This document shows, piece after piece, positions 1 to 6,241 of a stretch of DNA of 7,912 nt. Source of the stretch: Ruminococcaceae bacterium UBA5904. Lineage in GTDB: Bacteria > Bacillota > Clostridia > Oscillospirales > Acutalibacteraceae. Under the pieces are notes generated by a model, which was not told the origin of the DNA, searched no databases, and saw nothing but the letters and a program-made list of their open reading frames with translations. Each line of letters opens with the position of its first letter. The stretch's first letter is position 1. The position numbers and the translations under genes are program-made. Location of the stretch: contig DJEG01000135.1 of the NCBI GenBank assembly GCA_002431305.1, positions 1 to 7,912 on the forward strand. The letters are read 5' to 3'.

Positions 1-25
1 GGAAAATAGGACGACGCCGTCACAG

Positions 26-53
26 AAAGATCACTCATTGAGTGGTCTTTTTT
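26..53 (+). terminator. Rho-independent terminator of an upstream gene
   Basis: An 11-bp stem (26-36 with 40-50, one G-T pair) closes a three-base ATT loop and runs into a T-rich stretch (48-53, then more T). This is the classic intrinsic terminator layout and presumably ends a plus-strand gene lying left of the window. The A-rich left arm could also make it work in the opposite direction. No readable gene end could be assigned to bases 1-25. Confidence 0.85.
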
Positions 54-71
54 CTTTTTATTTTTAATTCT

Positions 72-100
72 TTGTGTTGTATTTATTTTCAAAATATAGT
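72..100 (+). promoter_or_regulatory. Putative sigma-A promoter for the glycosidase operon
   Basis: A TATAGT -10 box (95-100) sits 17 bases after a weak TTGTGT -35 box (72-77), directly after the upstream terminator. Transcription would begin near 107, which places the GTG at 74 upstream of the transcript and supports the ATG at 152 as the real start of the first gene. The -35 matches only three of six consensus bases, so the call is moderate. Confidence 0.45.
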
Positions 101-151
101 AAAATAAAATCAAGTGTCGTTTACTTAAATACAGTATTTGGTTCGGTAAAG

Positions 152-1432
152 ATGAAAGATAAACATATTATTAGAAAAGAAAAGAAAAAAAAGGATTCCG
201 TCCGCGTTTCAAAATCTCCGAACGTGTCGCGTTCGAGAGGATATTACGGGTTTGCTTCCGACTTTCCGGGCGAGGCGGACGAAAAGGGATTCAGAAACAA
301 TACGGGCGTCAAAACGTCCGCAGAGTCAAAAAAACGTGACCGTAAATTTTTTGCGGTTCTGTTCGCATGCGTTTTCATAGCTTCGTTTGTTTTGTTTTAT
401 ACGGGATTTTCTGTTTCCCGTCTGCCGGCGGAGGATATTACAAAGGCTCAGAGCGAAACGGGCTATGATTCGGACTCAAGTCTTAACGGCAGGAGCGTAT
501 TTATTTCGTACAGCAAACTTTACACCCAGGATATTGACAAGCTCTGTACTTCTCTTAAAGAAAAGGGAGTTACCGGCGTTATCATAGACGTAAAGGACCC
601 GGCGGGATATCTTGCATTCAGACCGTCGGATATAACGCGTCTTACATCCGGCGCACTAAAGTATGTAACAGACGATTTTGCCTCCGCAGTGCGTAAATTT
701 GACGAGAATTCAATCAGAGTTTCCGCATTGTTCAGCTGTTATGCCGACACGTTTGCCTCCAGCTATCTTTCGGATTATTCTGTCAGAAATTCCGCGGATA
801 CAGACGAGAACGGAAACAGAACCGGCGCGCTGTGGTATAACGATACATCCGACAGCTATGCGTGGCTCGACCCGTTTACCGACGGCGTTGACGAATATCT
901 CGATTCAATGATATCGTACGTCGCCGACGCGGGAGTCAACGAGATTATTCTCAACAGTGTAAGTCTGCCCGTATGTTCCAATTTTAATTCTGCGGTGTTC
1001 TCCGACGGCAAGGATATGAACGCCGTAAACGAGAGAATGGCTCAGTTTGTCAAAAAGACGATTGATAAATATTCTTCAAAAACAGCGGTTTCCGTTTTTG
1101 TAAGTCTAAATTCGGCGCTTTCGACACCTCCGGCGGGCGGTTATCTGCTCAATGAAAAGAGCGCTTGCGTCTACGTTGATATGAGGCTGTCAAAACAGCC
1201 GGATAATATGAAAATAGATTCGGAAACATTTGAAAAGCCGTCCGAAAAACCGTATATGTTCATTTCGAATGCTGCGTATGCGTGCGGAAGCGTTATTGCA
1301 AAAAGCCAAAGCGGAGCAAAAATGATTCCGCTGATTGAATCAAACGACGCTTCGAGCGAGCAGGCGGCGGCTCTGATGTCTCATGAAATAAATTATTTCG
1401 CATTGTACAGTGCGGATTCAGATTATGAATAA
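152..1432 (+). CDS. Membrane-anchored DUF4015-type glycoside hydrolase-like protein
   Basis: 426 residues from the ATG at 152. The frame is open from a GTG at 74, but that overlaps the likely promoter and has no ribosome binding site; the ATG also has only a weak one. Residues 1-65 are basic and probably cytoplasmic (KEKKKKD near the N-terminus), about 66-86 form one transmembrane segment (FFAVLFACVFIASFVLFY), and the rest would be outside. From about 115 the chain follows the DUF4015/COG1306 TIM-barrel family: VFISYSKLY, GVIIDVKDPAGYLAF (about 142-156; the family has IDVKDxxGxxxY), GALWYNDTSDSYAWLDPF (225-242), then EIILNSVSLP (264-273) where relatives usually have a D-Y-V-R-F-P type motif. 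The aspartate and arginine of that motif are absent, so catalytic activity is doubtful. It leads an operon with a GH3 glucosidase, consistent with a role at the envelope in glycan binding or processing; the substrate is unknown. Confidence 0.8.
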   Translation: MKDKHIIRKEKKKKDSVRVSKSPNVSRSRGYYGFASDFPGEADEKGFRNNTGVKTSAESKKRDRKFFAVLFACVFIASFVLFYTGFSVSRLPAEDITKAQSETGYDSDSSLNGRSVFISYSKLYTQDIDKLCTSLKEKGVTGVIIDVKDPAGYLAFRPSDITRLTSGALKYVTDDFASAVRKFDENSIRVSALFSCYADTFASSYLSDYSVRNSADTDENGNRTGALWYNDTSDSYAWLDPFTDGVDEYLDSMISYVADAGVNEIILNSVSLPVCSNFNSAVFSDGKDMNAVNERMAQFVKKTIDKYSSKTAVSVFVSLNSALSTPPAGGYLLNEKSACVYVDMRLSKQPDNMKIDSETFEKPSEKPYMFISNAAYACGSVIAKSQSGAKMIPLIESNDASSEQAAALMSHEINYFALYSADSDYE

Positions 1433-1444
1433 GGGGTGAGAACC

Positions 1445-3910
1445 TTGGGTAAAAAGAAAAACAGCACTCAGGAAATAAAAGATAATACAATGACTCTCGA
1501 CGAGCTTGTCTCGCTTTTGACTCTCGATGAAAAAATATTGCTCGTTTCGGGCAAGGATTTTTGGAGAACAGTCAATATTGACAGGCTTCATATTCCGTCG
1601 ATAATGCTCAGCGACGGACCTCACGGACTGCGTAAACAGCCCGACGGAGGCGATCATCTCGGCGTAAGCAAGTCTATAACCGCCGTATGTTTCCCCGCGG
1701 CGAGCGCGCTGGCGGCGTCGTTTGATAAAAAATTAGTATACGAAACGGGCAGAACGCTCGGCGAGGAGTGTCAGGCGGAGGATATCGCCGTACTCTTAGG
1801 TCCCGCGATTAATATTAAGCGTTCTCCTCTGGGCGGACGAAATTTCGAGTATTTTTCTGAGGACCCGTATCTTACGGGCGAGCTTGCGGCTTCGTATATC
1901 GACGGTGTTCAGTCGACGGGCACGGGCGCTTCGTTAAAGCATTTTGCAGTGAACAATCAGGAAAAACGACGTATGACGGTAAGCGCCGAAGTTGACGAGC
2001 GTGCGCTGAGAGAAATATATTTAAAAGCATTTGAGACCGCGGTTAAGAAAAGCAATCCTTACTCCGTTATGTGTTCGTATAACAGAGTAAACGGTGAGCA
2101 GATTTCAGAATCGACGCTGTTCCTTACCGATATTCTTAAAAAAGAATGGGGATATAAAGGATTTGTCGTCTCCGACTGGGGTGCGGTAAAGGACAGAAGC
2201 AAGGGACTTAAAGCCGGTCTTGACCTCGAGATGCCTGCAAGCTACGGCGTAGGAGAGCGTAATATAAGAAAAGCGCTGAAGGCGGGTTCGATTGAAGAAT
2301 CCGACCTTGACAAGGCGTGCAGGAGAATACTAAACGCCGTATTTAAATTCAAACAGAACAGACAGAGTTTCGAGTTCGACAGAGCCGTTCATCATGAGAC
2401 TGCAAAGAAAATCGCGCTCAACACCGCGGTTCTTCTTAAAAACGATAATTCCGTTCTGCCTCTTGACGAGAAGAAAACAGCCGTATTTATAGGCGAATTT
2501 GCTGAAAAACCGCGTTATCAGGGCGGCGGAAGCTCTCATATAAGAGCGTATAAAGTCAGCGGAATTCTCGACAGCGTTAAGGATAACCCGAGGGTTAAAT
2601 ATGCGCGCGGATTCAACTGCGCTTCGGATAAAACGGACGACGCTCTTATAAAAGAAGCCGTCACGCTTGCCTCCGACTGCGATACGGCGGTTATATTCGC
2701 CGGTCTTCCCGACAGCTATGAATCCGAGGGCTTTGACAGAAAGCACATGAGACTGCCCGAAAATCAGAATAAACTTATAAAAGAAGTCTGCAAGGTGCAG
2801 AAAAACGTTGTCGTCGTTCTTCATAACGGTTCTCCCGTAGAGATGCCGTGGATTGACAGCGTGTCGTCCGTACTCGAGTGCTATCTCGGCGGAGAGGCGG
2901 TCGGCGAGGCTCAGTATGATTTGCTTTTCGGCGTTGTTTCGCCGTCGGGCAAACTTCCCGAGACGTTTCCGCTGAGACTTTCGGACTCACCGTGCTATGA
3001 GTATTTCCCCGGAACTGCCGATACGTCCGAGTACAGGGAGAGTATCTACGTAGGCTACAGATATTATTCGACCTTCTCAAAAAAGGTTCTTTTTCCGTTC
3101 GGTCACGGACTGTCGTACACTCAGTTTAAGTATTCCGACATAAAAACCGATAATAAAAATATATTCGAAAACCACGGTGCAAACGTCAGCGTTACGATTA
3201 CGAATACAGGCTCATGTCCCGGAGCCGAGGCTGTACAGCTTTATGTAAGCCCGCTTGACAGTCAGGTATTTTCAAGCCGTATCGAGCTTAAGGGATTTGA
3301 AAAAGTGTTCCTTAACCCCGGCGAGAGCAAGAGTATAACGTTCCGTCTTACCCCCGAAGATTTTTCATATTATAACGTAAACGAAAAATCGTTTGTATGT
3401 TGTAACGGAAGCTATGATATTTTAATAGGTTCTTCCAGCGAGGATATAAGACTCCGCGACAGATTTATTTTAAGCGGATTCAAAAATTATGACAGCCCGT
3501 ATTCGGATGAGACAAATGAAATTTATTCTTCTCCCGCGGTGTCGTCTCTTACGTGTAAAGATTTCGAATCGCTCACGGGCAGAAAAATTGAAACGGATAT
3601 CCCTTCTCTTCCCCTTACGATTAATAATTCGATAGGCGACGCGCTCGGCACGCCTCACGCCGACAGAGTTGAGTCGATTGTAAAACTCTTTGCGCCCGTT
3701 GTCGGCGGAAAAACCGACGCTCAGATGATAGTTTCGGGCGCTATGGAGATGCCGATCCGCTCGCTTGTTGCGATGAGCGGAGGAATGTTTAACGAGAAAA
3801 TGGGCGAGGCTGTCGTTGATTTTCTCAACGGTAAAAAACTTGCACCGTGCCTTGTTAAACTCGTTTCGGCGAAATTCAGCGTAGGAAAGGATGACAGTGA
3901 TGAAAAATAA
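1445..3910 (+). CDS. Glycoside hydrolase family 3 beta-glucosidase
   Basis: 821 residues from the TTG at 1445, chosen because AAGGGGTG (1431-1438) lies six bases ahead of it; GTG 1436 sits inside that site, and ATG 1490 lacks one. GH3 enzymes remove terminal beta-linked sugars (glucose, sometimes xylose) with retention. The (alpha/beta)8 domain is about 15-305: SDGPHGLRKQ (about 56-65), KHFAVNN (165-171), and GFVVSDWGAV with nucleophile Asp244. The alpha/beta-sandwich domain is about 325-510, with ESEGFDR near 426-432 holding the likely acid/base Glu428. FPFGHGLSYT (about 550-559) leads into a fibronectin-III-like domain (about 580-675). A C-terminal extension of about 140 residues (MEMPIRSLVAMSGGMF near 768-783) resembles those of other Firmicute GH3 proteins. 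There is no signal peptide, so it is probably cytoplasmic and acts on imported oligosaccharides or glycosides. It starts 12 nt after the preceding gene and overlaps the next by 11 nt. The exact sugar specificity cannot be read from sequence. Confidence 0.95.
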   Translation: MGKKKNSTQEIKDNTMTLDELVSLLTLDEKILLVSGKDFWRTVNIDRLHIPSIMLSDGPHGLRKQPDGGDHLGVSKSITAVCFPAASALAASFDKKLVYETGRTLGEECQAEDIAVLLGPAINIKRSPLGGRNFEYFSEDPYLTGELAASYIDGVQSTGTGASLKHFAVNNQEKRRMTVSAEVDERALREIYLKAFETAVKKSNPYSVMCSYNRVNGEQISESTLFLTDILKKEWGYKGFVVSDWGAVKDRSKGLKAGLDLEMPASYGVGERNIRKALKAGSIEESDLDKACRRILNAVFKFKQNRQSFEFDRAVHHETAKKIALNTAVLLKNDNSVLPLDEKKTAVFIGEFAEKPRYQGGGSSHIRAYKVSGILDSVKDNPRVKYARGFNCASDKTDDALIKEAVTLASDCDTAVIFAGLPDSYESEGFDRKHMRLPENQNKLIKEVCKVQKNVVVVLHNGSPVEMPWIDSVSSVLECYLGGEAVGEAQYDLLFGVVSPSGKLPETFPLRLSDSPCYEYFPGTADTSEYRESIYVGYRYYSTFSKKVLFPFGHGLSYTQFKYSDIKTDNKNIFENHGANVSVTITNTGSCPGAEAVQLYVSPLDSQVFSSRIELKGFEKVFLNPGESKSITFRLTPEDFSYYNVNEKSFVCCNGSYDILIGSSSEDIRLRDRFILSGFKNYDSPYSDETNEIYSSPAVSSLTCKDFESLTGRKIETDIPSLPLTINNSIGDALGTPHADRVESIVKLFAPVVGGKTDAQMIVSGAMEMPIRSLVAMSGGMFNEKMGEAVVDFLNGKKLAPCLVKLVSAKFSVGKDDSDEK

Positions 3911-4739
3911 GAAAAGTATTATAATTCTTGTCATAGTCATTGTGCTCGGCGTTGCGGCGGGTTTGATAATAAATAAAGTCCGATCTTCGACCGACGATAT
4001 AGAGCCTACCGGCGAACCGACAAGCAAAACCGTGTGGGAAAATGACGTGGAGAATAATATCCCCGTTGTAAACGGCTCAGGATTTAAGGGATACAGCGAA
4101 AATGTCAAAAACAGCTATACGTCCGTTAAATTTGCCGACGGCGTTGTTTCAATCGATTCCGAGGCATTTAAAAACTGCGCGTTTCTCTCTGAAATTATAA
4201 TACCCGACACCGTTACGTCAATCGGAGACTACGCGTTTTCGGGTTGTTCTGGACTTACTAAGGTCGTTATTCCAGATTCGGTTACTACAATAGGCAGATA
4301 TGCTTTTGCCGACTGCGTTTCACTATCGGATGTAAAGATGCCCTCAAAACTTACGATTCTCGATGAGTGCGCGTTTTCGGGCTGTACTTCGATTAAGGAC
4401 GTAACGATTCCGTCAACGCTCAAAATTGTAGGCGACAGCGCGTTTGCACAGAGCGGTGTTGAAAATCTCGTTATAGAGGACGGAGTCGAAAAAATCGACC
4501 CGAATGCGTTTGCCTATACGCTTATAAAGACTGTTTTTGTTCCCGATTCAGTAACGTTTATAGGTGCCGGAGCATTTTCGCTCTGCTCCGAGCTAGAAAA
4601 AATCGAGGGAATGAACAAGGTTGAATTTGCAGGCTCGAGAGCGTTTGCGGATTGCCCGAAACTTACGGATATAAATTTACCGTCATCGGCTCAGATCGAT
4701 ATTTCGGCGTTTGACGGCAGCGAAAACGTAAAGAAATAA
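3900..4739 (+). CDS. Membrane-anchored BspA-like leucine-rich repeat protein
   Basis: 279 residues. The ATG at 3900 is preferred over the in-frame ATG at 3891 because the AAAGG site (3886-3890) is nine bases from 3900 but touches 3891. Residues 5-23 are a hydrophobic signal-anchor (SIIILVIVIVLGVAAGLII) with no lipobox cysteine, so the protein is likely held in the membrane with its repeats outside. After an acidic, Thr/Pro-containing linker, about nine repeats of 21-23 residues fill residues 72-275. They follow the LRR_5/BspA pattern IGxxAFxxCxxLxxVxIPxxVTx (for example IGDYAFSGCSGL, IGRYAFADCVSL, IGAGAFSLCSEL). Such repeats form a curved binding surface, and in this family they serve adhesion or protein-protein contacts. 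Its start overlaps the end of the GH3 gene by 11 nt, so translation is probably coupled, and a strong terminator follows. The ligand is unknown. Confidence 0.9.
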   Translation: MKNKKSIIILVIVIVLGVAAGLIINKVRSSTDDIEPTGEPTSKTVWENDVENNIPVVNGSGFKGYSENVKNSYTSVKFADGVVSIDSEAFKNCAFLSEIIIPDTVTSIGDYAFSGCSGLTKVVIPDSVTTIGRYAFADCVSLSDVKMPSKLTILDECAFSGCTSIKDVTIPSTLKIVGDSAFAQSGVENLVIEDGVEKIDPNAFAYTLIKTVFVPDSVTFIGAGAFSLCSELEKIEGMNKVEFAGSRAFADCPKLTDINLPSSAQIDISAFDGSENVKK

Positions 4740-4758
4740 TTAATCGGAATAAAAATCA

Positions 4759-4792
4759 ACGGACGGCGATTGTGTATCACCGTCCGTTTTTT
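4759..4792 (+). terminator. Rho-independent terminator of the glycosidase-LRR operon
   Basis: ACGGACGG (4759-4766) pairs with CCGTCCGT (4780-4787). An inner GAT/ATC extends the stem across one mismatch, and TTTTTT follows (4787-4792). It begins 20 bases after the LRR gene stop. No comparable T-run lies on the minus side, so it looks mainly plus-directed. Confidence 0.93.
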
Positions 4793-4810
4793 GTATACAA
4801 GTTGTCTATT

Positions 4811-4850
4811 TTTAGGTTAATCGTAAAGTCAAGTTTCATTTTAACCTAAA
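4811..4850. repeat. Tandem hairpin repeat, copy 1
   Basis: First of two ~40-bp units spaced 51 bp apart. Its ends are inverted repeats: 4807-4820 pairs perfectly (14 bp, AT-rich) with 4841-4854 around a 20-base loop. No T-run follows on either strand, so it is not a standard terminator. Copies 1 and 2 differ at 5 of 40 positions, and the loop is conserved (two differences in 20), which suggests that the loop sequence itself may matter or that the duplication is recent. Confidence 0.75.
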
Positions 4851-4861
4851 AATATTAAAAA

Positions 4862-4901
4862 ATTAAGTTAATCGCAAACTCAAGTTTCATTTTAACCTGA
4901 A
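4862..4901. repeat. Tandem hairpin repeat, copy 2
   Basis: Second copy of the 51-bp-period repeat. The inverted ends are weaker here (4865-4871 against 4892-4898, with one A-C mismatch). Its right end supplies the stop codon (minus strand, 4892-4894) and the last two codons of the small gene downstream of spoIIP. The duplication may therefore include the 3' end of that gene. Confidence 0.7.
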
Positions 4902-5050
4902 TATCTTACAATTTGCTCCTGTTCTTTTGATTCTATATACTGTGTTTCTGCTTTTGCCGTTGACACTCCCGACGCGGTAAAAAATATGAAACTTAAAAAT
5001 GCGGTTATAACTGCGTAGACGTACAGTATTCGTTTGTACTCATTTTTCAT
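4892..5050 (-). CDS. Small secreted or membrane peptide gene after spoIIP
   Basis: 52 residues, start ATG at 5050 on the minus strand. GGAGGA lies eight to nine bases upstream, inside the spoIIP coding end, and the ATG overlaps the spoIIP stop by 11 nt, so it looks like a translationally coupled operon member. The N-terminus is basic (MKNEYKR), residues 8-29 are hydrophobic (ILYVYAVITAFLSFIFFTAS), and S-T-A-K-A at 30-34 is a good type I signal peptidase site. Cleavage after Ala34 would release the 18-residue ETQYIESKEQEQIVRYSG; without cleavage it would be a single-pass membrane protein with a short hydrophilic tail. It occupies the place of yqxA in B. subtilis, but I see no clear similarity to that longer protein. 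I do not recognise the family. A role in sporulation is inferred from position only. It could also be a degenerate remnant of a longer gene, since the stop lies inside a duplicated repeat. Confidence 0.7.
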   Translation of the reverse strand: MKNEYKRILYVYAVITAFLSFIFFTASGVSTAKAETQYIESKEQEQIVRYSG

Positions 5051-6170
5051 TTATGCATTCCTCCAACAGATTGCCGAGCGATTTTCCGACGTAATTTGCA
5101 CTTCTGACCGCTTCGCCGAGCGTGTTTGCGTCCGTCCCGAATTCGAGCAGAAGGGAATACGGCGTTACGTCCATATTATACTGCCTGCGGGCGAAGAAAA
5201 TCGGACGCATAAGCGACTCGAAATCATTCTGCACAGACTTTTGAAGAGCCAGTGCAAATGAAAGATTTTCTTCCCAGTTCGGAAAATCGGTTATTGAACC
5301 CTCCTCGCGCCCGGCTATAATCATAACCTGCGCGGCTTTTTCTCCGTTTATGATGACTGTCGGTTTATACCGCTCGTTATTGTCTGCATAAATTGCGTCG
5401 CGGTGAACGTCGAGCGTTACTTTTATCGACGGATATTCTTTAAGATACTTTTGAACGGTCTCTCTCGAGCGGTCGTAAGAGCCCGAATATGATGAGTCGT
5501 AAATATTTTCATCATGAATTACAGTAAAACCCATTTCGGTAAGAACGCGCGCCAGTTCATCCCCGACCCTGACCATATTGAGCGCCGGGTCTCTGTTACG
5601 GCTCTGCCACTTTTCAGAATAAACGCCGTTGTCTAGGAGCTTATAACATTCTGTCGTGTGGGTGTGATATATAAGAACGCACGGCTGTGATTTATCCTCG
5701 ATTTTAAGCGACGTGAAGTTATTTATCATTTTCTCAAAATCGGGCTTTTCTCCGTCCGTAGCGTTCTGAATTAAGACGTTTCCGACTGTATCCGTCGCCT
5801 TTGTTTGCGACATGTCCTTTTCGACGACTTTCCCTTTGTCAGGGTAAAGTCCCTCGTCGTATTCGGACTGCGCTTTTTTGACAGCCTTTGATATATCGGA
5901 ATACGGGTCCTCCGGTTCGTCGAGAATGCTGTCGGTGTCAGGAGCGTCAAGGTGTATGTCCGGGGCGGGGGAGACGCTGTTTATAATAGATTTTTCGATA
6001 TTTCCTATATTTTTATACGGCATTGCAATCCCTGCGCAAAGTTTTGTAATAACTCCGGGCGATTCATTCGAATTAAGTTCCGAACCGAGAATAAACGAAG
6101 TCAGTAAAAATGAAATAATTACAACGGCGGAAACCAGCGCGTCCCGTTTTAAAAACTTTTTCTGATTCAC
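5040..6170 (-). CDS. spoIIP: Stage II sporulation protein P (engulfment peptidoglycan hydrolase)
   Basis: 376 residues starting with GTG at 6168-6170; a moderate GGCGG-type site lies about five bases upstream. SpoIIP is an amidase and endopeptidase that, with SpoIID and SpoIIM, cuts septal peptidoglycan so that the mother-cell membrane can engulf the forespore. Residues 1-9 are cytoplasmic, about 11-30 form the single membrane anchor (ALVSAVVIISFLLTSFILGS), and about 31-160 form an acidic, low-complexity linker. The catalytic domain runs from about 162 to 372, with YHTHTTE (168-174) and DVHRDA (254-259) giving zinc-ligand histidines and LLEFG with Glu343 as the probable catalytic acid. Length fits the family (B. 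subtilis about 400). It lies 71 nt after gpr and overlaps the following small gene by 11 nt. An out-of-frame ATG followed at once by TGA (6172-6167) overlaps the GTG start and could lower initiation. Confidence 0.96.
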   Translation of the reverse strand: MNQKKFLKRDALVSAVVIISFLLTSFILGSELNSNESPGVITKLCAGIAMPYKNIGNIEKSIINSVSPAPDIHLDAPDTDSILDEPEDPYSDISKAVKKAQSEYDEGLYPDKGKVVEKDMSQTKATDTVGNVLIQNATDGEKPDFEKMINNFTSLKIEDKSQPCVLIYHTHTTECYKLLDNGVYSEKWQSRNRDPALNMVRVGDELARVLTEMGFTVIHDENIYDSSYSGSYDRSRETVQKYLKEYPSIKVTLDVHRDAIYADNNERYKPTVIINGEKAAQVMIIAGREEGSITDFPNWEENLSFALALQKSVQNDFESLMRPIFFARRQYNMDVTPYSLLLEFGTDANTLGEAVRSANYVGKSLGNLLEECINEK

Positions 6171-6192
6171 ATTGACCGCCCCCGCGCAGATT

Positions 6193-6220
6193 TTTATATA
6201 GTATTATCTTTAAAAAATAT
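6193..6220 (-). promoter_or_regulatory. Possible sporulation (sigma-E-like) promoter for spoIIP
   Basis: On the minus strand of the gpr-spoIIP gap, ATATT (6216-6220) is followed after 15 bases by TATATAAA (6193-6200). The -35 fits the sigma-E ATATT core, but the -10 matches only about four of the seven fixed bases of CATACAnT. In B. subtilis spoIIP is sigma-E dependent, which motivated the search. The AT-rich block is the only promoter-like stretch in this 71-nt gap. It is weak evidence, and read-through from gpr is also possible. Confidence 0.3.
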
Positions 6221-6241
6221 GCGCCGGGACGGTAAAACATG

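Noticed and set aside
74..151. GTG-initiated N-terminal extension of 26 residues on the first gene
   Set aside because: No ribosome binding site; it overlaps the terminator tail and the putative -35/-10 boxes, so it is probably untranslated.
3470..4108. Minus-strand 212-residue frame across the GH3/LRR junction
   Set aside because: Lies opposite two clearly real genes, with no ribosome site or recognisable domain.
4807..4854. Intrinsic terminator for the spoIIP operon
   Set aside because: The stem is AT-rich with a 20-base loop and lacks a T-run on the minus strand, so a classical terminator cannot be supported.
4807..4901. CRISPR array
   Set aside because: Only two imperfect units and an 11-nt AT-rich gap between them, too short for a spacer, and no cas genes.
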